Under the pieces are notes generated by a model, which searched no databases, was not told the DNA's origin, and worked only from the letters and a program-made list of their open reading frames with translations. Shown here piece after piece: positions 18,241-27,487 of a DNA stretch of 64,000 nt. The stretch is taken from the NCBI RefSeq assembly GCF_000511955.1, contig NZ_AZSU01000003.1, positions 183,312-247,311 on the forward strand, written 5' to 3'. Position 1 is the first letter of the stretch; the number at the start of each line of letters is the position of its first letter. The DNA is from [Clostridium] ultunense DSM 10521. GTDB lineage: Bacteria; Bacillota; Clostridia; Tissierellales; Tepidimicrobiaceae. A program made the translations under genes and the position numbers.

Positions 18241-19293
18241 TTGATAAAGATACTTATAGTTGATGATTCACCATTTATACGTAAAATATTGATGGATATA
18301 CTCAAGGCTGATGATGAAATACTAGTAGTTGGAGAAGCGAGAAATGGGAAAGAGGCTTTAGAAAAAATCCCCTTACTAAAACCAGATCTTATTACCCTTG
18401 ATGTCGAGATGCCGGTAATGGATGGTATAACTACATTAGAAAACATTGTTAAAAACCATAATATACCTGTTATTATGGTTAGCAATTTAACACAAGAATA
18501 TGCTACGTTAACATTAAAAGCACTAGAAAAAGGGGCTATTGATTTCATACCAAAACCTAAAAATATTTTTAATTTTAGTGGGGAAAAAATCAAATTGGAA
18601 ATGATCAATAAAATAAAGATAGCTGCGAAATCAAATAAAAATAATATTGGCCCTATTAACAAATCCATCATTAAACCCATAACTTTAGACTCTGCTATTA
18701 GCAAAGTTAATGAAGAAAACTTTGAGTATATAGTTGCAATTGGTACTTCCACTGGAGGGCCTAGGGCGCTACAAGAAGTTTTGCCTTTATTGCCTGAAAA
18801 CATTAATGGCTCTATCGTTGTAGTACAACATATGCCAGCTAAATTTACTAAATCATTGGCTGATAGATTAAATACCATATGTAAAATTAAAGTTAAAGAA
18901 GGTGAAGAAGGGGATAGACTAAGGAAGGGCCATTGTTATATTGCACCCGGAGATTTTCATATGGAAGTAGTTAGAAGGAAATCTGATTATTTTATTCAAT
19001 TGAATAAAGAACCAGCCATAAAAGGTCTAAGACCTTCTGTAGATGTTTTAATGGAATCTGTTGCAAAATTAGATGGTTTAAATAAGATGGGGGTTATTAT
19101 GACGGGTATGGGATCCGATGGTTCAAATGGTATTGTTCAAATAAAAAAAGCAAAAGGTTTTACAATTGCCCAAGACCAAGATTCATCTGTAGTTTTTGGA
19201 ATGCCCAAGTCAGCAATAGGTACTAAACATATTGATAAAATAGTTCCTTTATACAGTATAGCTCATGAAATAATAGGTAAGGTGGGGGTGTAA
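18241..19293 (+). CDS. cheB: Chemotaxis protein-glutamate methylesterase/deamidase CheB
   Basis: A 350-residue protein: receiver domain (1-120, phosphoacceptor D54 in LDVEMPVMDG), short linker, and methylesterase domain with the catalytic triad motifs GTSTGGPRAL (Ser), VVQHMP (His) and MTGMGSDG (Asp). It removes methyl groups from chemoreceptors during adaptation. Start TTG 18241 directly follows the stop of the PilZ gene, with AAAGGA upstream. Its partner methyltransferase CheR is not in this window. Confidence 0.94.
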   Translation: MIKILIVDDSPFIRKILMDILKADDEILVVGEARNGKEALEKIPLLKPDLITLDVEMPVMDGITTLENIVKNHNIPVIMVSNLTQEYATLTLKALEKGAIDFIPKPKNIFNFSGEKIKLEMINKIKIAAKSNKNNIGPINKSIIKPITLDSAISKVNEENFEYIVAIGTSTGGPRALQEVLPLLPENINGSIVVVQHMPAKFTKSLADRLNTICKIKVKEGEEGDRLRKGHCYIAPGDFHMEVVRRKSDYFIQLNKEPAIKGLRPSVDVLMESVAKLDGLNKMGVIMTGMGSDGSNGIVQIKKAKGFTIAQDQDSSVVFGMPKSAIGTKHIDKIVPLYSIAHEIIGKVGV

Positions 19294-19295
19294 TA

Positions 19296-21299
19296 ATGGA
19301 TTTAGATTTAAACCAATATATTAATTTATTTGTTGAAGAAGCTAAAGAACATTTACAAAATATGAATGAAGCTTTATTGGAATTGGAAAAGGACAAAGAT
19401 AATGTATCCTTGATTAATGAGCTTTTTAGAGTGGCTCATACTTTGAAAGGTATGTCTGGCACCATGGGCTTTGTCAACATGGCAAATCTAACTCATGAAA
19501 TGGAAAATGTATTAGAAGGCATTAGGAGTCATGAAATAGAATTGAGTGAAACTGTTATCGACATCATTTTTGAATGTTTTGATGTATTGGATGACTCCGT
19601 TAATCAGATCGCTGAAAATGGCAAGGAAAGTAGCGAAGAACATGATGCTCTTATAGAAAAGCTAAGGACTGTTTTAAGGGGAAATAATGCTACAGAGGTT
19701 AAAGAAAATAACAATAGGGTTAATGATATATTCCTTAATGAATATGTATTAAATATTGCAAAAGAAGCGAAGATTAAAGGTCTAAATATTTTTAATATAA
19801 AAATAGAACTTAGTCCAAAATGTATGTTAAAATCAGCTAGAGCTTTTATTATTTTTAACACTTTAGAGTCCATAGGAGATATTATCTACTCTAACCCTTC
19901 TGTTGAGGATATTGAAGATGAGAAGTTTGACTTTAATTTTTCCCTAGTTTTCATTTCTGAAATCCATGAGGAAAAATTGAGAGATGAACTAAATAGTATA
20001 TCGGAAATAGATAAAATACATATCTCTGTATTAGAGGATATAGAAACAGCCAAGGTTGGACAAGATTTGGTTAAAGAAGCTGAAAATCTAAAAAAGGACA
20101 TTGAAGAATTAGCAGTAAGTAGGAGTAAAAATTCAACTTCTACTAGGGATAGTAGAATAGGTAAGACGGTAAGAGTGGATATCGACCGATTAGATAATCT
20201 AATGAATCTTGTATCTGAGCTAATTATAATTAAAACTAGGATGGATGATTTAAGTGATATATCCAATAAGGAAAATATGATTGAGGCTATTGAATACCTT
20301 GAAAGGATTACTACAAGTCTACATGATGCAGTTATGAAAGTTCGTATGGTTCCAATAGAAAGGGTTTTTAATAGGTTTCCGCGTATGGTGAGGGATTTAT
20401 CTAAGGAATTAAATAAGGAAATTGATCTTCAAATGTATGGAGAAGATACTGAAGTGGATAGAACTGTAATTGATGAGATTGGAGACCCTTTAATCCATAT
20501 TGTTAGGAATTCTATTGACCATGGTATTGAAACTCCAGAAAATAGAATAAACCAAGGGAAACCAAAGGAAGGGACTGTTATTTTGAAGGCTTATCCCGAT
20601 GGTAATAATGTGGTAATAGAGGTTGTTGATGATGGTAAGGGCATCGATATTGAAGGAGTTAAAAGAAAGGCTATAGAAAAGGAAATCATTACTGACCAAG
20701 AGGCGGAAATATTGTCGGAAGAAGAGATAAAAACTTTACTGTTTCAGCCAGGCTTTAGCACCTCAGAAGAAATATCTGATGTATCTGGACGAGGAGTAGG
20801 ATTAGATGTTGTAAAAAGTAAAATTGAGTCTATTAACGGGTCTATCGAAATCGATAGTGAAACCGATATTGGTACTAAATTTATTATAAGAATACCGCTG
20901 ACACTGGCAATTATACAAGCCCTATTAGTAAAGTTAAAGGATGAAATATATGCCATTCCATTAAGTTCCATAACAGAGATTACTAGTGTTACTAAGGATA
21001 GTATTAGAAATATTCAAGGCCAGGACATTATGCTATATAGGGGCAAAACCATACCTATGGTTAGATTACATAGATTAATGGGACTAGAATTCTCCAACAC
21101 CGATGATGAATATTTAGTTGTGGTAGTAAGAAAAGGAGAGAAACAGGCTGCTTTATTAGTAGATAGTTTAATAGGTCAACAGGAGATTGTTATCAAACCT
21201 TTAGGAAAGTATCTATCGAATATTAAATATTTATCTGGAGCAACTATATTAGGTAATGGTAATGTATCATTAATATTGGATGTTAATTCAATAATATAG
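19296..21299 (+). CDS. cheA: Chemotaxis histidine kinase CheA
   Basis: A 667-residue kinase with domains in order: P1 Hpt with phosphorylatable H48 (AHTLKGMSG), P2 region (about 130-250), dimerisation P3, ATP-binding P4 (IVRNSIDHGIE N-box, VDDGKGI, GRGVGLDVVK) and C-terminal CheW-like P5 (from about 530). It phosphorylates CheY and CheB in response to receptors. Starts two bases after the cheB stop with GTGGGGGTG upstream. All motifs intact. Confidence 0.95.
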   Translation: MDLDLNQYINLFVEEAKEHLQNMNEALLELEKDKDNVSLINELFRVAHTLKGMSGTMGFVNMANLTHEMENVLEGIRSHEIELSETVIDIIFECFDVLDDSVNQIAENGKESSEEHDALIEKLRTVLRGNNATEVKENNNRVNDIFLNEYVLNIAKEAKIKGLNIFNIKIELSPKCMLKSARAFIIFNTLESIGDIIYSNPSVEDIEDEKFDFNFSLVFISEIHEEKLRDELNSISEIDKIHISVLEDIETAKVGQDLVKEAENLKKDIEELAVSRSKNSTSTRDSRIGKTVRVDIDRLDNLMNLVSELIIIKTRMDDLSDISNKENMIEAIEYLERITTSLHDAVMKVRMVPIERVFNRFPRMVRDLSKELNKEIDLQMYGEDTEVDRTVIDEIGDPLIHIVRNSIDHGIETPENRINQGKPKEGTVILKAYPDGNNVVIEVVDDGKGIDIEGVKRKAIEKEIITDQEAEILSEEEIKTLLFQPGFSTSEEISDVSGRGVGLDVVKSKIESINGSIEIDSETDIGTKFIIRIPLTLAIIQALLVKLKDEIYAIPLSSITEITSVTKDSIRNIQGQDIMLYRGKTIPMVRLHRLMGLEFSNTDDEYLVVVVRKGEKQAALLVDSLIGQQEIVIKPLGKYLSNIKYLSGATILGNGNVSLILDVNSII

Positions 21300-21315
21300 A
21301 CGGGGAGGTCTTATC

Positions 21316-21747
21316 ATGTCTTCTGATGGTGAAACTAAATACGTAATTTTCAAATTGAATGAGGAATATTATGGGGTTCCTATTGATAATGTTTTATCCA
21401 TAGAAAAGGTAGTAGAAACTACCAGGATACCAAATGCACCTGATTATATAAATGGAGTAATCAATTTAAGAGGTGAAGTAATTCCCATAGTTAGTTTGAA
21501 AACTAAATTGGGAATGGAAGAGGATAGCATAAACAAAAATTCTAGGGTCATCGTATTAACTGAAAATGAAATAGTTGTTGGTTTGGTAGTTGATTCGTCT
21601 TCAGAAGTATTAGAAATAGATAAGGAAAATATAGACAAGCCTCCTACTGCTGAAGACAATCAATATATTGAATATATTAATGGGATAGGCAAGGTTTCGG
21701 GTAGGCTGATAATATTATTGAATCTAGGAAAAATTTTAGAACACTAA
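21316..21747 (+). CDS. cheW: Chemotaxis coupling protein CheW
   Basis: A 143-residue single CheW domain (YVIFKLNEEYYGVPIDNVLSIEKV, then PNAPDYINGVINLRGEVIPIVSLK). It links receptors to CheA P5. Strong GGGGAGG ribosome-binding site. Preceded by cheA and followed by cheC in the usual order. The full CheW fold is present and no receiver domain is attached, so it is CheW and not CheV. Confidence 0.94.
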   Translation: MSSDGETKYVIFKLNEEYYGVPIDNVLSIEKVVETTRIPNAPDYINGVINLRGEVIPIVSLKTKLGMEEDSINKNSRVIVLTENEIVVGLVVDSSSEVLEIDKENIDKPPTAEDNQYIEYINGIGKVSGRLIILLNLGKILEH

Positions 21748-21761
21748 GGGAGCAGAGAATA

Positions 21762-22364
21762 ATGGATGTAGAGAATTTAAATAGTGTGATGATTGATGTA
21801 TTGAAGGAAATTGGAAATATTGGATCTGGCAATGCAGTTACCTCATTAGCTAACATGCTGTCAAAGCGTGTAGATATGAGGGTGCCTAAAGTTCGGATTA
21901 TGGAATTTAAAGATGTGGCTGAAGTTTTAGGAGGAGAAGAAGAGCTAGTTGCCGGAATATATTTAAATCTAGGTAGTGATGTAGAAGGAAATATTATGTT
22001 TATTCTTGACTTAGATTCTGCCCTTAATTTAACAAATATGTTATTAGGCAGAGAAGATGTAGAACTAGATGATATAGCTATGTCAGCTCTATCGGAAGTA
22101 GGAAATATATTGGCTTCTTCCTATGTCAACTCTTTAAGTGGTTTAACAGGTTTGAAAATAACCGTTTCTGTTCCATCCTTAGCTATTGATATGGCTGGAG
22201 CAATACTTTCTGTACCAGCAATTCAATTTGGTCTTATTGCTGACCAGGTATTATTTATTGAAACTGTCTTTCAAGAAGGGAATAATTTTGTACAAGGGAA
22301 TTTGTTCTTATTACCTGATATGAGCTCCTTTGAAAAAATATTATCTAGTTTAGGGGTTTTGTAA
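21762..22364 (+). CDS. cheC: CheY-P phosphatase CheC
   Basis: A 200-residue CheC with both active-site helices intact: E16/N19 (KEIGNIGSGNAVTSL) and E112/N115 (SEVGNILASSYVNSL). CheC dephosphorylates CheY-P and binds CheD. Two-site CheC is the Bacillus-type form. It is followed after one base by cheD, supporting a CheC-CheD adaptation feedback loop in addition to FliY. Confidence 0.94.
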   Translation: MDVENLNSVMIDVLKEIGNIGSGNAVTSLANMLSKRVDMRVPKVRIMEFKDVAEVLGGEEELVAGIYLNLGSDVEGNIMFILDLDSALNLTNMLLGREDVELDDIAMSALSEVGNILASSYVNSLSGLTGLKITVSVPSLAIDMAGAILSVPAIQFGLIADQVLFIETVFQEGNNFVQGNLFLLPDMSSFEKILSSLGVL

Positions 22365-22365
22365 T

Positions 22366-22848
22366 ATGAAAATAATCAAAGTTGGCATGGCGGATTTAAA
22401 TATTGTAAAAGCTCCTGGGATTTTGACAACTCTTGGCTTAGGTTCTTGTGTGGGAATAGCTTTATACGATAGATACAATAAGATTGCGGGTTTGGCACAT
22501 GTTATGTTACCTTCTAGCAAAGAAATAAAAAATAACGAAAACAAATCTAAGTTCGTAGATACTGGTATAGAGTTACTTATAGAAATGATGATTGATAAAG
22601 GAGCTATAAAGAGAAATTTAACTGCTAAGATAGCAGGGGGCTCTCAAATGTTTTCCTTTAATAATAATAGCAGTATTTTAAAAATAGGTGAAAGGAATGT
22701 TTTGGCTACAAAGGAAAAATTAAAGGAGTTAAATATTGAAATACTATCGGAAGATACAGGTGGAAACTATGGTAGGACTATAGAACTAAATGCGGAAGAC
22801 GGTTCTTTATTGATAAAGACCATTGGCCATGGGATTAAGATTATTTGA
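22366..22848 (+). CDS. cheD: Chemoreceptor glutamine deamidase CheD
   Basis: A 160-residue protein with the catalytic Cys and His of CheD, C28 (LGLGSCVGIALYD) and H45 (GLAHVMLP). It deamidates receptor glutamines and exchanges between receptors and CheC. Start ATG 22366 is one base after the cheC stop; translation is probably coupled. Length is standard. Confidence 0.94.
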   Translation: MKIIKVGMADLNIVKAPGILTTLGLGSCVGIALYDRYNKIAGLAHVMLPSSKEIKNNENKSKFVDTGIELLIEMMIDKGAIKRNLTAKIAGGSQMFSFNNNSSILKIGERNVLATKEKLKELNIEILSEDTGGNYGRTIELNAEDGSLLIKTIGHGIKII

Positions 22849-22875
22849 TATTCCATAGGGAGGTAAGTAACTATT

Positions 22876-23622
22876 ATGAAAACAGATGAACTATGGAAAA
22901 GGTATGTTAAAACTAAGGACAGAAGTATAAAGCAATTACTTATAGAAGAATATATTGGCTTGGTAAAGATAGTTGCTGGTAGAATGTATAATTTCTATGG
23001 AAGCAAAATAGAATATGAAGATTTAGTTGGCTTTGGAGTTATGGGGTTAATAGATAGTATAGAAAGGTTTGATATAAGCAAAAATATTAAGTTTGAAACC
23101 TATGCTCAAATAAGGATTAAAGGTACCATTATCGATAATATAAGGAAATTGGATTGGATTCCTAGGACTTTAAGAAAAAAATCTAAGGATATTCAGAATG
23201 GAATGGTTAATTTGGAAAACAAATTAGGCAGAACTCCATCCAATGAAGAGTTGTCCAAATACTTGTGCATTTCTTTAGAAGAATTAGATTCTGCCCTTGC
23301 CGATATTTCAAATTTCAATGTTACATCCTTGGAGGATTTACTTATAAATAAAGGAGAATATTATATAAAGAATGATAATAATTTAGATACACCTGAAAAC
23401 ATTTATGAGAAAAAAGAAATCATAGAAATATTAGGAAATATAATTGATGAATTGCAGGAAAATGAAAAAACAGTAATATCCCTATATTATTATGAAGAAC
23501 TAACCTATAAAGAAATTGGACATATTATGGAATTATCGGAATCTAGAATTTCTCAAATACATAGTAAAGCAATTTTAAATATTAAAAACAAATTGATTAA
23601 ACTAGGTATTTATGAGAATTGA
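22876..23622 (+). CDS. sigD: Motility sigma factor SigD (FliA/WhiG family)
   Basis: A 248-residue sigma-70-family factor with region 2 (YEDLVGFGVMGLIDSIERFD, FETYAQIRIKGTIIDNIRKLDW), region 3 (RTPSNEELSKYL) and region 4 (YYEELTYKEIGHIMELSESRISQIHSKA). It directs flagellin, motor and autolysin genes in Firmicutes. Preceded by a gap of 27 bases with GGGAGG. Its position at the 3' end of the fla/che operon is the classical one, where it is transcribed last. Confidence 0.94.
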   Translation: MKTDELWKRYVKTKDRSIKQLLIEEYIGLVKIVAGRMYNFYGSKIEYEDLVGFGVMGLIDSIERFDISKNIKFETYAQIRIKGTIIDNIRKLDWIPRTLRKKSKDIQNGMVNLENKLGRTPSNEELSKYLCISLEELDSALADISNFNVTSLEDLLINKGEYYIKNDNNLDTPENIYEKKEIIEILGNIIDELQENEKTVISLYYYEELTYKEIGHIMELSESRISQIHSKAILNIKNKLIKLGIYEN

Positions 23623-23637
23623 ATAGGAGGCATAAAT

Positions 23638-25026
23638 ATGTTTAAAATCTCTCCAAACGTGATAATCGAAATTTCTAAAGATGGGTTAAAAGGTTATATC
23701 ACATTATTTGATGATAAGGACTCACAAGATTTTGGATTAAATGAAAAACCAATAGAGGAGATTATTGAAGAAGTAAAGGACATATTAAAAGTTGGTTTAA
23801 ACGAAGAGGAGTTACGACTAATATTATCGAACAGGTATTATAATAGTAAAGTATGTATTGCTGAAGGAATTTTACCTGTTAGCGGGAAGGACGGATATAT
23901 AAAATATTATTTTGATTTAAATAAGAAACTAGTGCCCAAAGTATTAGACGACGGAACTGTAAACTATCGAGAATTGAATATTGTTAATAATGTGAGAAAA
24001 GGTGATATTCTAGCAGAGTTAGTACCGCCTAAGGAGGGAAAACCTGGATTTAAGGTAACTGGACAAACTATACCTTATAAGAAAGGGAAAACCCCTGTAC
24101 TAAGATATGGGAAAAATGTCAGATTATTAGATAACGGAGTTACATTAGTTGCTGATAAGGATGGCCTTGTTGAGCTAAAGGACAGAAAGGTTATAGTTTT
24201 GGATGTGTTCCAAGTAGACAATGTTGATAACAAGGTAGGCAATATTTACTTTAATGGAACAGTTGTCGTTAATGGAAACGCTCTTAATGGATTCCAAATC
24301 AAAGCCGATGGAGATGTGAGGATTAAAGGTGTGGTGGAAGGAGCTTATATTGAAAATCACGGAGATGTAATCGTTAGGCAAGGTATACAAGGTTATAATA
24401 GGCTAACTATTAAAACTAAAGGTCATATAACTACTAGATTTATAGAAAATGCAATAATTAATTCGGAAAGAACTGTTACAGCAGAGGCTATTATGCACAG
24501 TCATGTTTATAGTAAAGACAATATAACACTTATCGGTAGGAGAGGTTTGATCGTAGGTGGAGTTTGTAGGGCAGGAAAGGAAATTCATGCTAAGACTATT
24601 GGATCTTCCATGGCTACAAAAACTATTTTAGAAGTTGGGGTAGATCCAGCCATAAAGGAGAAGAATGAGGAGTTAAAGGAACGTATAGACGAATTTGAGG
24701 AGAATTTGGATAAAGTGATTAAATCCTTGAACCTCTTAGATAAAATTAAGAAGGTTAATAGATTAGATGAAAAGAAGGCTGAAATGTATATAAAGTTGTT
24801 AAGGACAAAAAATAGTTTACTTGGAGAATTGTTGGAATTAAAAAAGGAATATCAGATATCAAAAGACAAAATCGACAACCTTTCAAAAGGGCGTATTAAA
24901 GTTTCAGATACCATATATCCAGGGGTAAGGATTGTAATTGGGAATAGTACTATGACTATAAGGGATGAAATGAAGAGGTGTTCCTTTTATAAGGATGAGG
25001 GAGAGATAAGAGTAGGTCCATATTAG
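23638..25026 (+). CDS. FapA family protein (DUF342)
   Basis: A 462-residue protein with the DUF342/FapA pattern: an N-terminal domain (1-75), a GKPGFKVTGQTIPYKKGK motif near 140-160, a right-handed parallel beta-helix of short repeats (about 170-340: VVNGNALNGFQIKADGDVRIKG and similar) and a C-terminal coiled coil (about 340-420). Members occur beside flagellar or sporulation genes; in Vibrio a FapA-like protein influences flagellation. No enzymatic function is assigned. AGGAGG ribosome-binding site 10 bases before the start. Confidence 0.8.
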   Translation: MFKISPNVIIEISKDGLKGYITLFDDKDSQDFGLNEKPIEEIIEEVKDILKVGLNEEELRLILSNRYYNSKVCIAEGILPVSGKDGYIKYYFDLNKKLVPKVLDDGTVNYRELNIVNNVRKGDILAELVPPKEGKPGFKVTGQTIPYKKGKTPVLRYGKNVRLLDNGVTLVADKDGLVELKDRKVIVLDVFQVDNVDNKVGNIYFNGTVVVNGNALNGFQIKADGDVRIKGVVEGAYIENHGDVIVRQGIQGYNRLTIKTKGHITTRFIENAIINSERTVTAEAIMHSHVYSKDNITLIGRRGLIVGGVCRAGKEIHAKTIGSSMATKTILEVGVDPAIKEKNEELKERIDEFEENLDKVIKSLNLLDKIKKVNRLDEKKAEMYIKLLRTKNSLLGELLELKKEYQISKDKIDNLSKGRIKVSDTIYPGVRIVIGNSTMTIRDEMKRCSFYKDEGEIRVGPY

Positions 25027-25037
25027 GGGTGATTTAT

Positions 25038-25352
25038 ATGTCGATTAGGCCTGTTGATTATACAAATACAATTACTAAATCTCAGGAAATTGCTAAGATT
25101 AGGCAAGTAGAAAACGATAGAGTTAAAGTCCAAATGGAACAAGGCTTTGTGCAGCAAGAGAAGCAGATAGAGAAGAATATGAAAAGGGTTAGAGATGCAA
25201 ATAAGAGTGAAAATCTAATTATAGATGCAGATAAGAAGAGACAGTTTGCTAATAGCAAAGATGAAAAAGAAAGTAGGAAGAAAAGAAAGAAAAAGAATAA
25301 TAAAAATAAAAACAGGACTGAATTGGGTAGAAATATAGATATAAAAATTTAA
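25038..25352 (+). CDS. Small uncharacterised Lys-rich protein downstream of fapA
   Basis: A 104-residue protein I do not recognise as a named family. It begins MSIRPVDYTNTITKSQEIAKIRQ and continues as a charged helix, ending in a Lys/Arg/Asn tract (residues ~80-96). No membrane segment. Similar short genes occur in this slot in other Clostridia, from memory, but without a function. ATG 25038 is preferred over GTG 25029 because AGGGGTGAT covers the latter. The basic tail could bind nucleic acid or membrane; that is speculation. Confidence 0.7.
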   Translation: MSIRPVDYTNTITKSQEIAKIRQVENDRVKVQMEQGFVQQEKQIEKNMKRVRDANKSENLIIDADKKRQFANSKDEKESRKKRKKKNNKNKNRTELGRNIDIKI

Positions 25353-25364
25353 GTAGGGATGTAT

Positions 25365-25838
25365 ATGCTAACGATTATATTAAATGTTATAGGTCTATTA
25401 TGTATTATAATTTCTTTAGTTTGTATTAATAGGACTTTAAAAAGGGAAAAGGAACTTTATGAAGACATCGTATTAATCCATAAGGATATAAAATATTATT
25501 CTCAAACCGTAGAATATATAGTAAATAGTTTTGACGAATTAATAGAAAATAGTTTAAATAAAATGGATAGCTTACAAAGGCAAGGAACAAATTCTATGGA
25601 TAGTGATGAGTCAAAAGGGGGAATCTATAGCATAAATAAGACTGGGGAAAAAGACAAAACAAGCCTGTTAGATGAGTCAGGGGAAGAAAATAATGACAAT
25701 GAAGATATAAATATAAAAGTCCTTGAACTTAAAGAATTAGGTTTATCTAATGAAGAAATTGCAAAAAAATTAAATAAAGGTATTAGGGAAGTGGATATAA
25801 TAATAAAAATGTGGTCAAATTTTTATAAAAAATATTAA
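25365..25838 (+). CDS. Membrane-anchored protein with C-terminal helix-turn-helix-like end (SwrB-like position)
   Basis: A 157-residue protein with one N-terminal membrane helix (about 2-20), a helical region, an acidic low-complexity middle (about 70-110) and a C-terminal segment that looks like a short HTH (LKELGLSNEEIAKKLNKGIREVDIIIKMW). The gene sits at the end of the fla/che operon after sigD, the position of swrB in Bacillus, whose product has one N-terminal membrane helix and activates flagellar export. Homology to SwrB is inferred from topology and place only. ATG 25365 fits the TAGGGA site better than ATG 25359. Confidence 0.6.
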   Translation: MLTIILNVIGLLCIIISLVCINRTLKREKELYEDIVLIHKDIKYYSQTVEYIVNSFDELIENSLNKMDSLQRQGTNSMDSDESKGGIYSINKTGEKDKTSLLDESGEENNDNEDINIKVLELKELGLSNEEIAKKLNKGIREVDIIIKMWSNFYKKY

Positions 25839-25848
25839 CTATAAAATA

Positions 25849-25877
25849 TTGATTAAAAGCCTTGTATATGTTATACT
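25849..25877 (+). promoter_or_regulatory. Sigma-A-type promoter for rpsB
   Basis: A -35 TTGATT (25849-25854) and -10 TATACT (25872-25877) with a 17-base spacer. It follows the last motility gene by 11 bases and precedes an approximately 100-base leader to rpsB. This separates the fla/che operon from the ribosomal cluster. Confidence 0.65.
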
Positions 25878-25964
25878 ACTAGAGTGATTACACACATCTT
25901 CTGATGTTTAAGGGTGTGCCTTTAAAGGTTCCTTAAATATGTGAAGAAGGTGGAGGAATAAAAC

Positions 25965-25979
25965 ATGGAGGTGAAGTAG
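25965..25979 (+). CDS. Four-codon micro-ORF (MEVK) overlapping the rpsB ribosome-binding site
   Basis: ATG at 25965, three further sense codons and a TAG at 25977-25979, two bases before the rpsB ATG. It has its own GGTGGAGG site (25950-25956 region) with about 8-base spacing. The rpsB Shine-Dalgarno GGAGGTGA (25967-25974) lies inside it, so ribosomes reading the micro-ORF must cross that site. This geometry suggests translational coupling. No experimental support is available and such a short frame could arise by chance. Confidence 0.35.
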
Positions 25980-25981
25980 AT

Positions 25982-26689
25982 ATGTCAGTTATTACTATGA
26001 AAAGTTTGTTGGAAGCAGGAGTCCATTTTGGACATCAAACAAGAAGATGGAACCCCAAAATGGCAGAATACATTTTTACTGAGAGAAATGGAATTTACAT
26101 TATAGATCTTCAAAAAACGGTAAAAATGGTAGAAGATGCTTATAATTTTGTGAAGGAAATTTCTGCTGAAGGTGGAGAAATTCTTTTCGTTGGAACTAAG
26201 AAGCAAGCTCAAGAAGCAATCGAAACAGAAGCTAAAAGGTGTGGTATGCATTATGTGAACCAAAGATGGTTAGGTGGAATGTTAACCAATTATAAGACTA
26301 TCAGGAAAAGAATCGATAGGCTTCATGAGTTAGGAAAAATGGAAGAAGAGGGAATATTCGACGTTTTACCTAAAAAAGAGGTAATACAACTTAATCATGA
26401 AAGAGAGAGACTTGAAAAATTCTTAGGTGGAATAAAGAATATGGATAAAACCCCTGATGCTTTATTTGTGGTAGATCCGAGAAAGGAAAGAATAGCTGTA
26501 AATGAAGCCAGGATTTTAGGAATTCCAGTTGTAGCTATTGTTGATACAAACTGTGATCCAGACGAAATAGATTATGTGATACCTGGAAATGACGATGCAA
26601 TTAGAGCAGTAAAACTGTTAACAGAAACTATGGCAAATGCTGTTCTAGAAGGAAGACAAGGAGAACAGATAGTAGATGTAGAAGAATAG
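25982..26689 (+). CDS. rpsB: 30S ribosomal protein S2
   Basis: A 235-residue S2 with the family signatures [22 protein letters not shown] near the N-terminus and the [42 protein letters not shown] region. S2 binds the 30S head/body junction with S1. GGAGGTGA gives 8-base spacing. Followed by a strong hairpin and tsf, the universal bacterial rpsB-tsf pair. Length is normal. Confidence 0.97.
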   Translation: MSVITMKSLLEAGVHFGHQTRRWNPKMAEYIFTERNGIYIIDLQKTVKMVEDAYNFVKEISAEGGEILFVGTKKQAQEAIETEAKRCGMHYVNQRWLGGMLTNYKTIRKRIDRLHELGKMEEEGIFDVLPKKEVIQLNHERERLEKFLGGIKNMDKTPDALFVVDPRKERIAVNEARILGIPVVAIVDTNCDPDEIDYVIPGNDDAIRAVKLLTETMANAVLEGRQGEQIVDVEE

Positions 26690-26695
26690 TAAAAG

Positions 26696-26741
26696 GGTAA
26701 GGGTTTAAAGGGATCAATTCCTTTACGCTCTTACCATTTTT
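26696..26741 (+). terminator. Hairpin with T-run between rpsB and tsf
   Basis: Arms 26696-26711 and 26720-26735 pair over 16 positions with three imperfect pairs around an 8-base loop, followed by TTTTT (26737-26741). It looks like an intrinsic (partial) terminator. Read-through would still be needed for tsf since no promoter is evident between it and tsf. Confidence 0.65.
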
Positions 26742-26761
26742 AACAATAGAGGAGGGTTAGA

Positions 26762-27409
26762 ATGGGTATAAGCGCTGCACAAATTAAAGAGTTAAGGGAA
26801 AGAACTGGGGCTGGTATGCTTGATTGTAAAAATGCATTAGTTGAAACTAATGGAGATTTAGAAAAGGCTATTGTTTTATTAAGGGAAAAAGGTTTATCAC
26901 AAGCTGCAAAAAAATCTGGTAGAATTGCTGCAGAAGGATTAGTTGATGCATATATTCATGGCGGGAGAATAGGAGTTTTAATTGAAGTCAATTCAGAAAC
27001 AGATTTTGTTGCAAAAACTGACGAATTTAAGGAATTTGTTAGGGACATGGCTATGCAAGTAGCAGCTTCAAACCCTAAATATGTAAGTATAGAAGATGTA
27101 CCCGAAGAAGAAGTTGAAAAAGAAAGGGAAATACTTATACATCAAGTGGTAAATGAAGGTAAACCAGAGCATGTGGCATCCAAGATTGTTGAAGGTAGAT
27201 TAGGAAAGTTTTATGAACAAGTATGTTTATTAGAACAGCCTTTTATAAGAGAACCAAGTATCAAGGTTAAAGATTTATTAAATGAAAAAATTGCTAAAAT
27301 TGGTGAGAATATTAAAATTAGAAGATTTGTTAGATATGAAGTAGGAGAAGGCTTAGAGAAAAGAGAAGAGAATTTTGCCGAAGAAGTAGCAAAGCAAATG
27401 AATGTATAA
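26762..27409 (+). CDS. tsf: Translation elongation factor Ts
   Basis: A 215-residue EF-Ts with the N-terminal UBA-like domain ([30 protein letters not shown]) and the signature [21 protein letters not shown] (here [16 protein letters not shown]). It is the nucleotide exchange factor of EF-Tu. The protein is the short form: E. coli EF-Ts is about 283 residues, and the missing part is the C-terminal core/coiled-coil region. The short form is common in this part of the Firmicutes, so it is not a truncation artefact. Confidence 0.95.
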   Translation: MGISAAQIKELRERTGAGMLDCKNALVETNGDLEKAIVLLREKGLSQAAKKSGRIAAEGLVDAYIHGGRIGVLIEVNSETDFVAKTDEFKEFVRDMAMQVAASNPKYVSIEDVPEEEVEKEREILIHQVVNEGKPEHVASKIVEGRLGKFYEQVCLLEQPFIREPSIKVKDLLNEKIAKIGENIKIRRFVRYEVGEGLEKREENFAEEVAKQMNV

Positions 27410-27442
27410 TTAAATGGAGAACACTGGTTGTTCTCCATTTAA
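27410..27442 (+). terminator. Perfect 14-bp hairpin between tsf and pyrH
   Basis: TTAAATGGAGAACA pairs with its exact reverse complement (27429-27442) around a five-base loop, beginning at the base after the tsf stop. No T-run follows on the + strand, so it may act as an mRNA 3'-end stabiliser or processing site in place of a terminator. Confidence 0.5.
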
Positions 27443-27487
27443 ATAGAAAACCAGTTATTTGACTTATTGAATAATGGGAGGATTTTT

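Noticed and set aside
18237..18878. A 213-residue open frame on the - strand across cheB
   Set aside because: It shadows the CheB receiver/linker; low-complexity hydrophobic translation and no ribosome-binding site.
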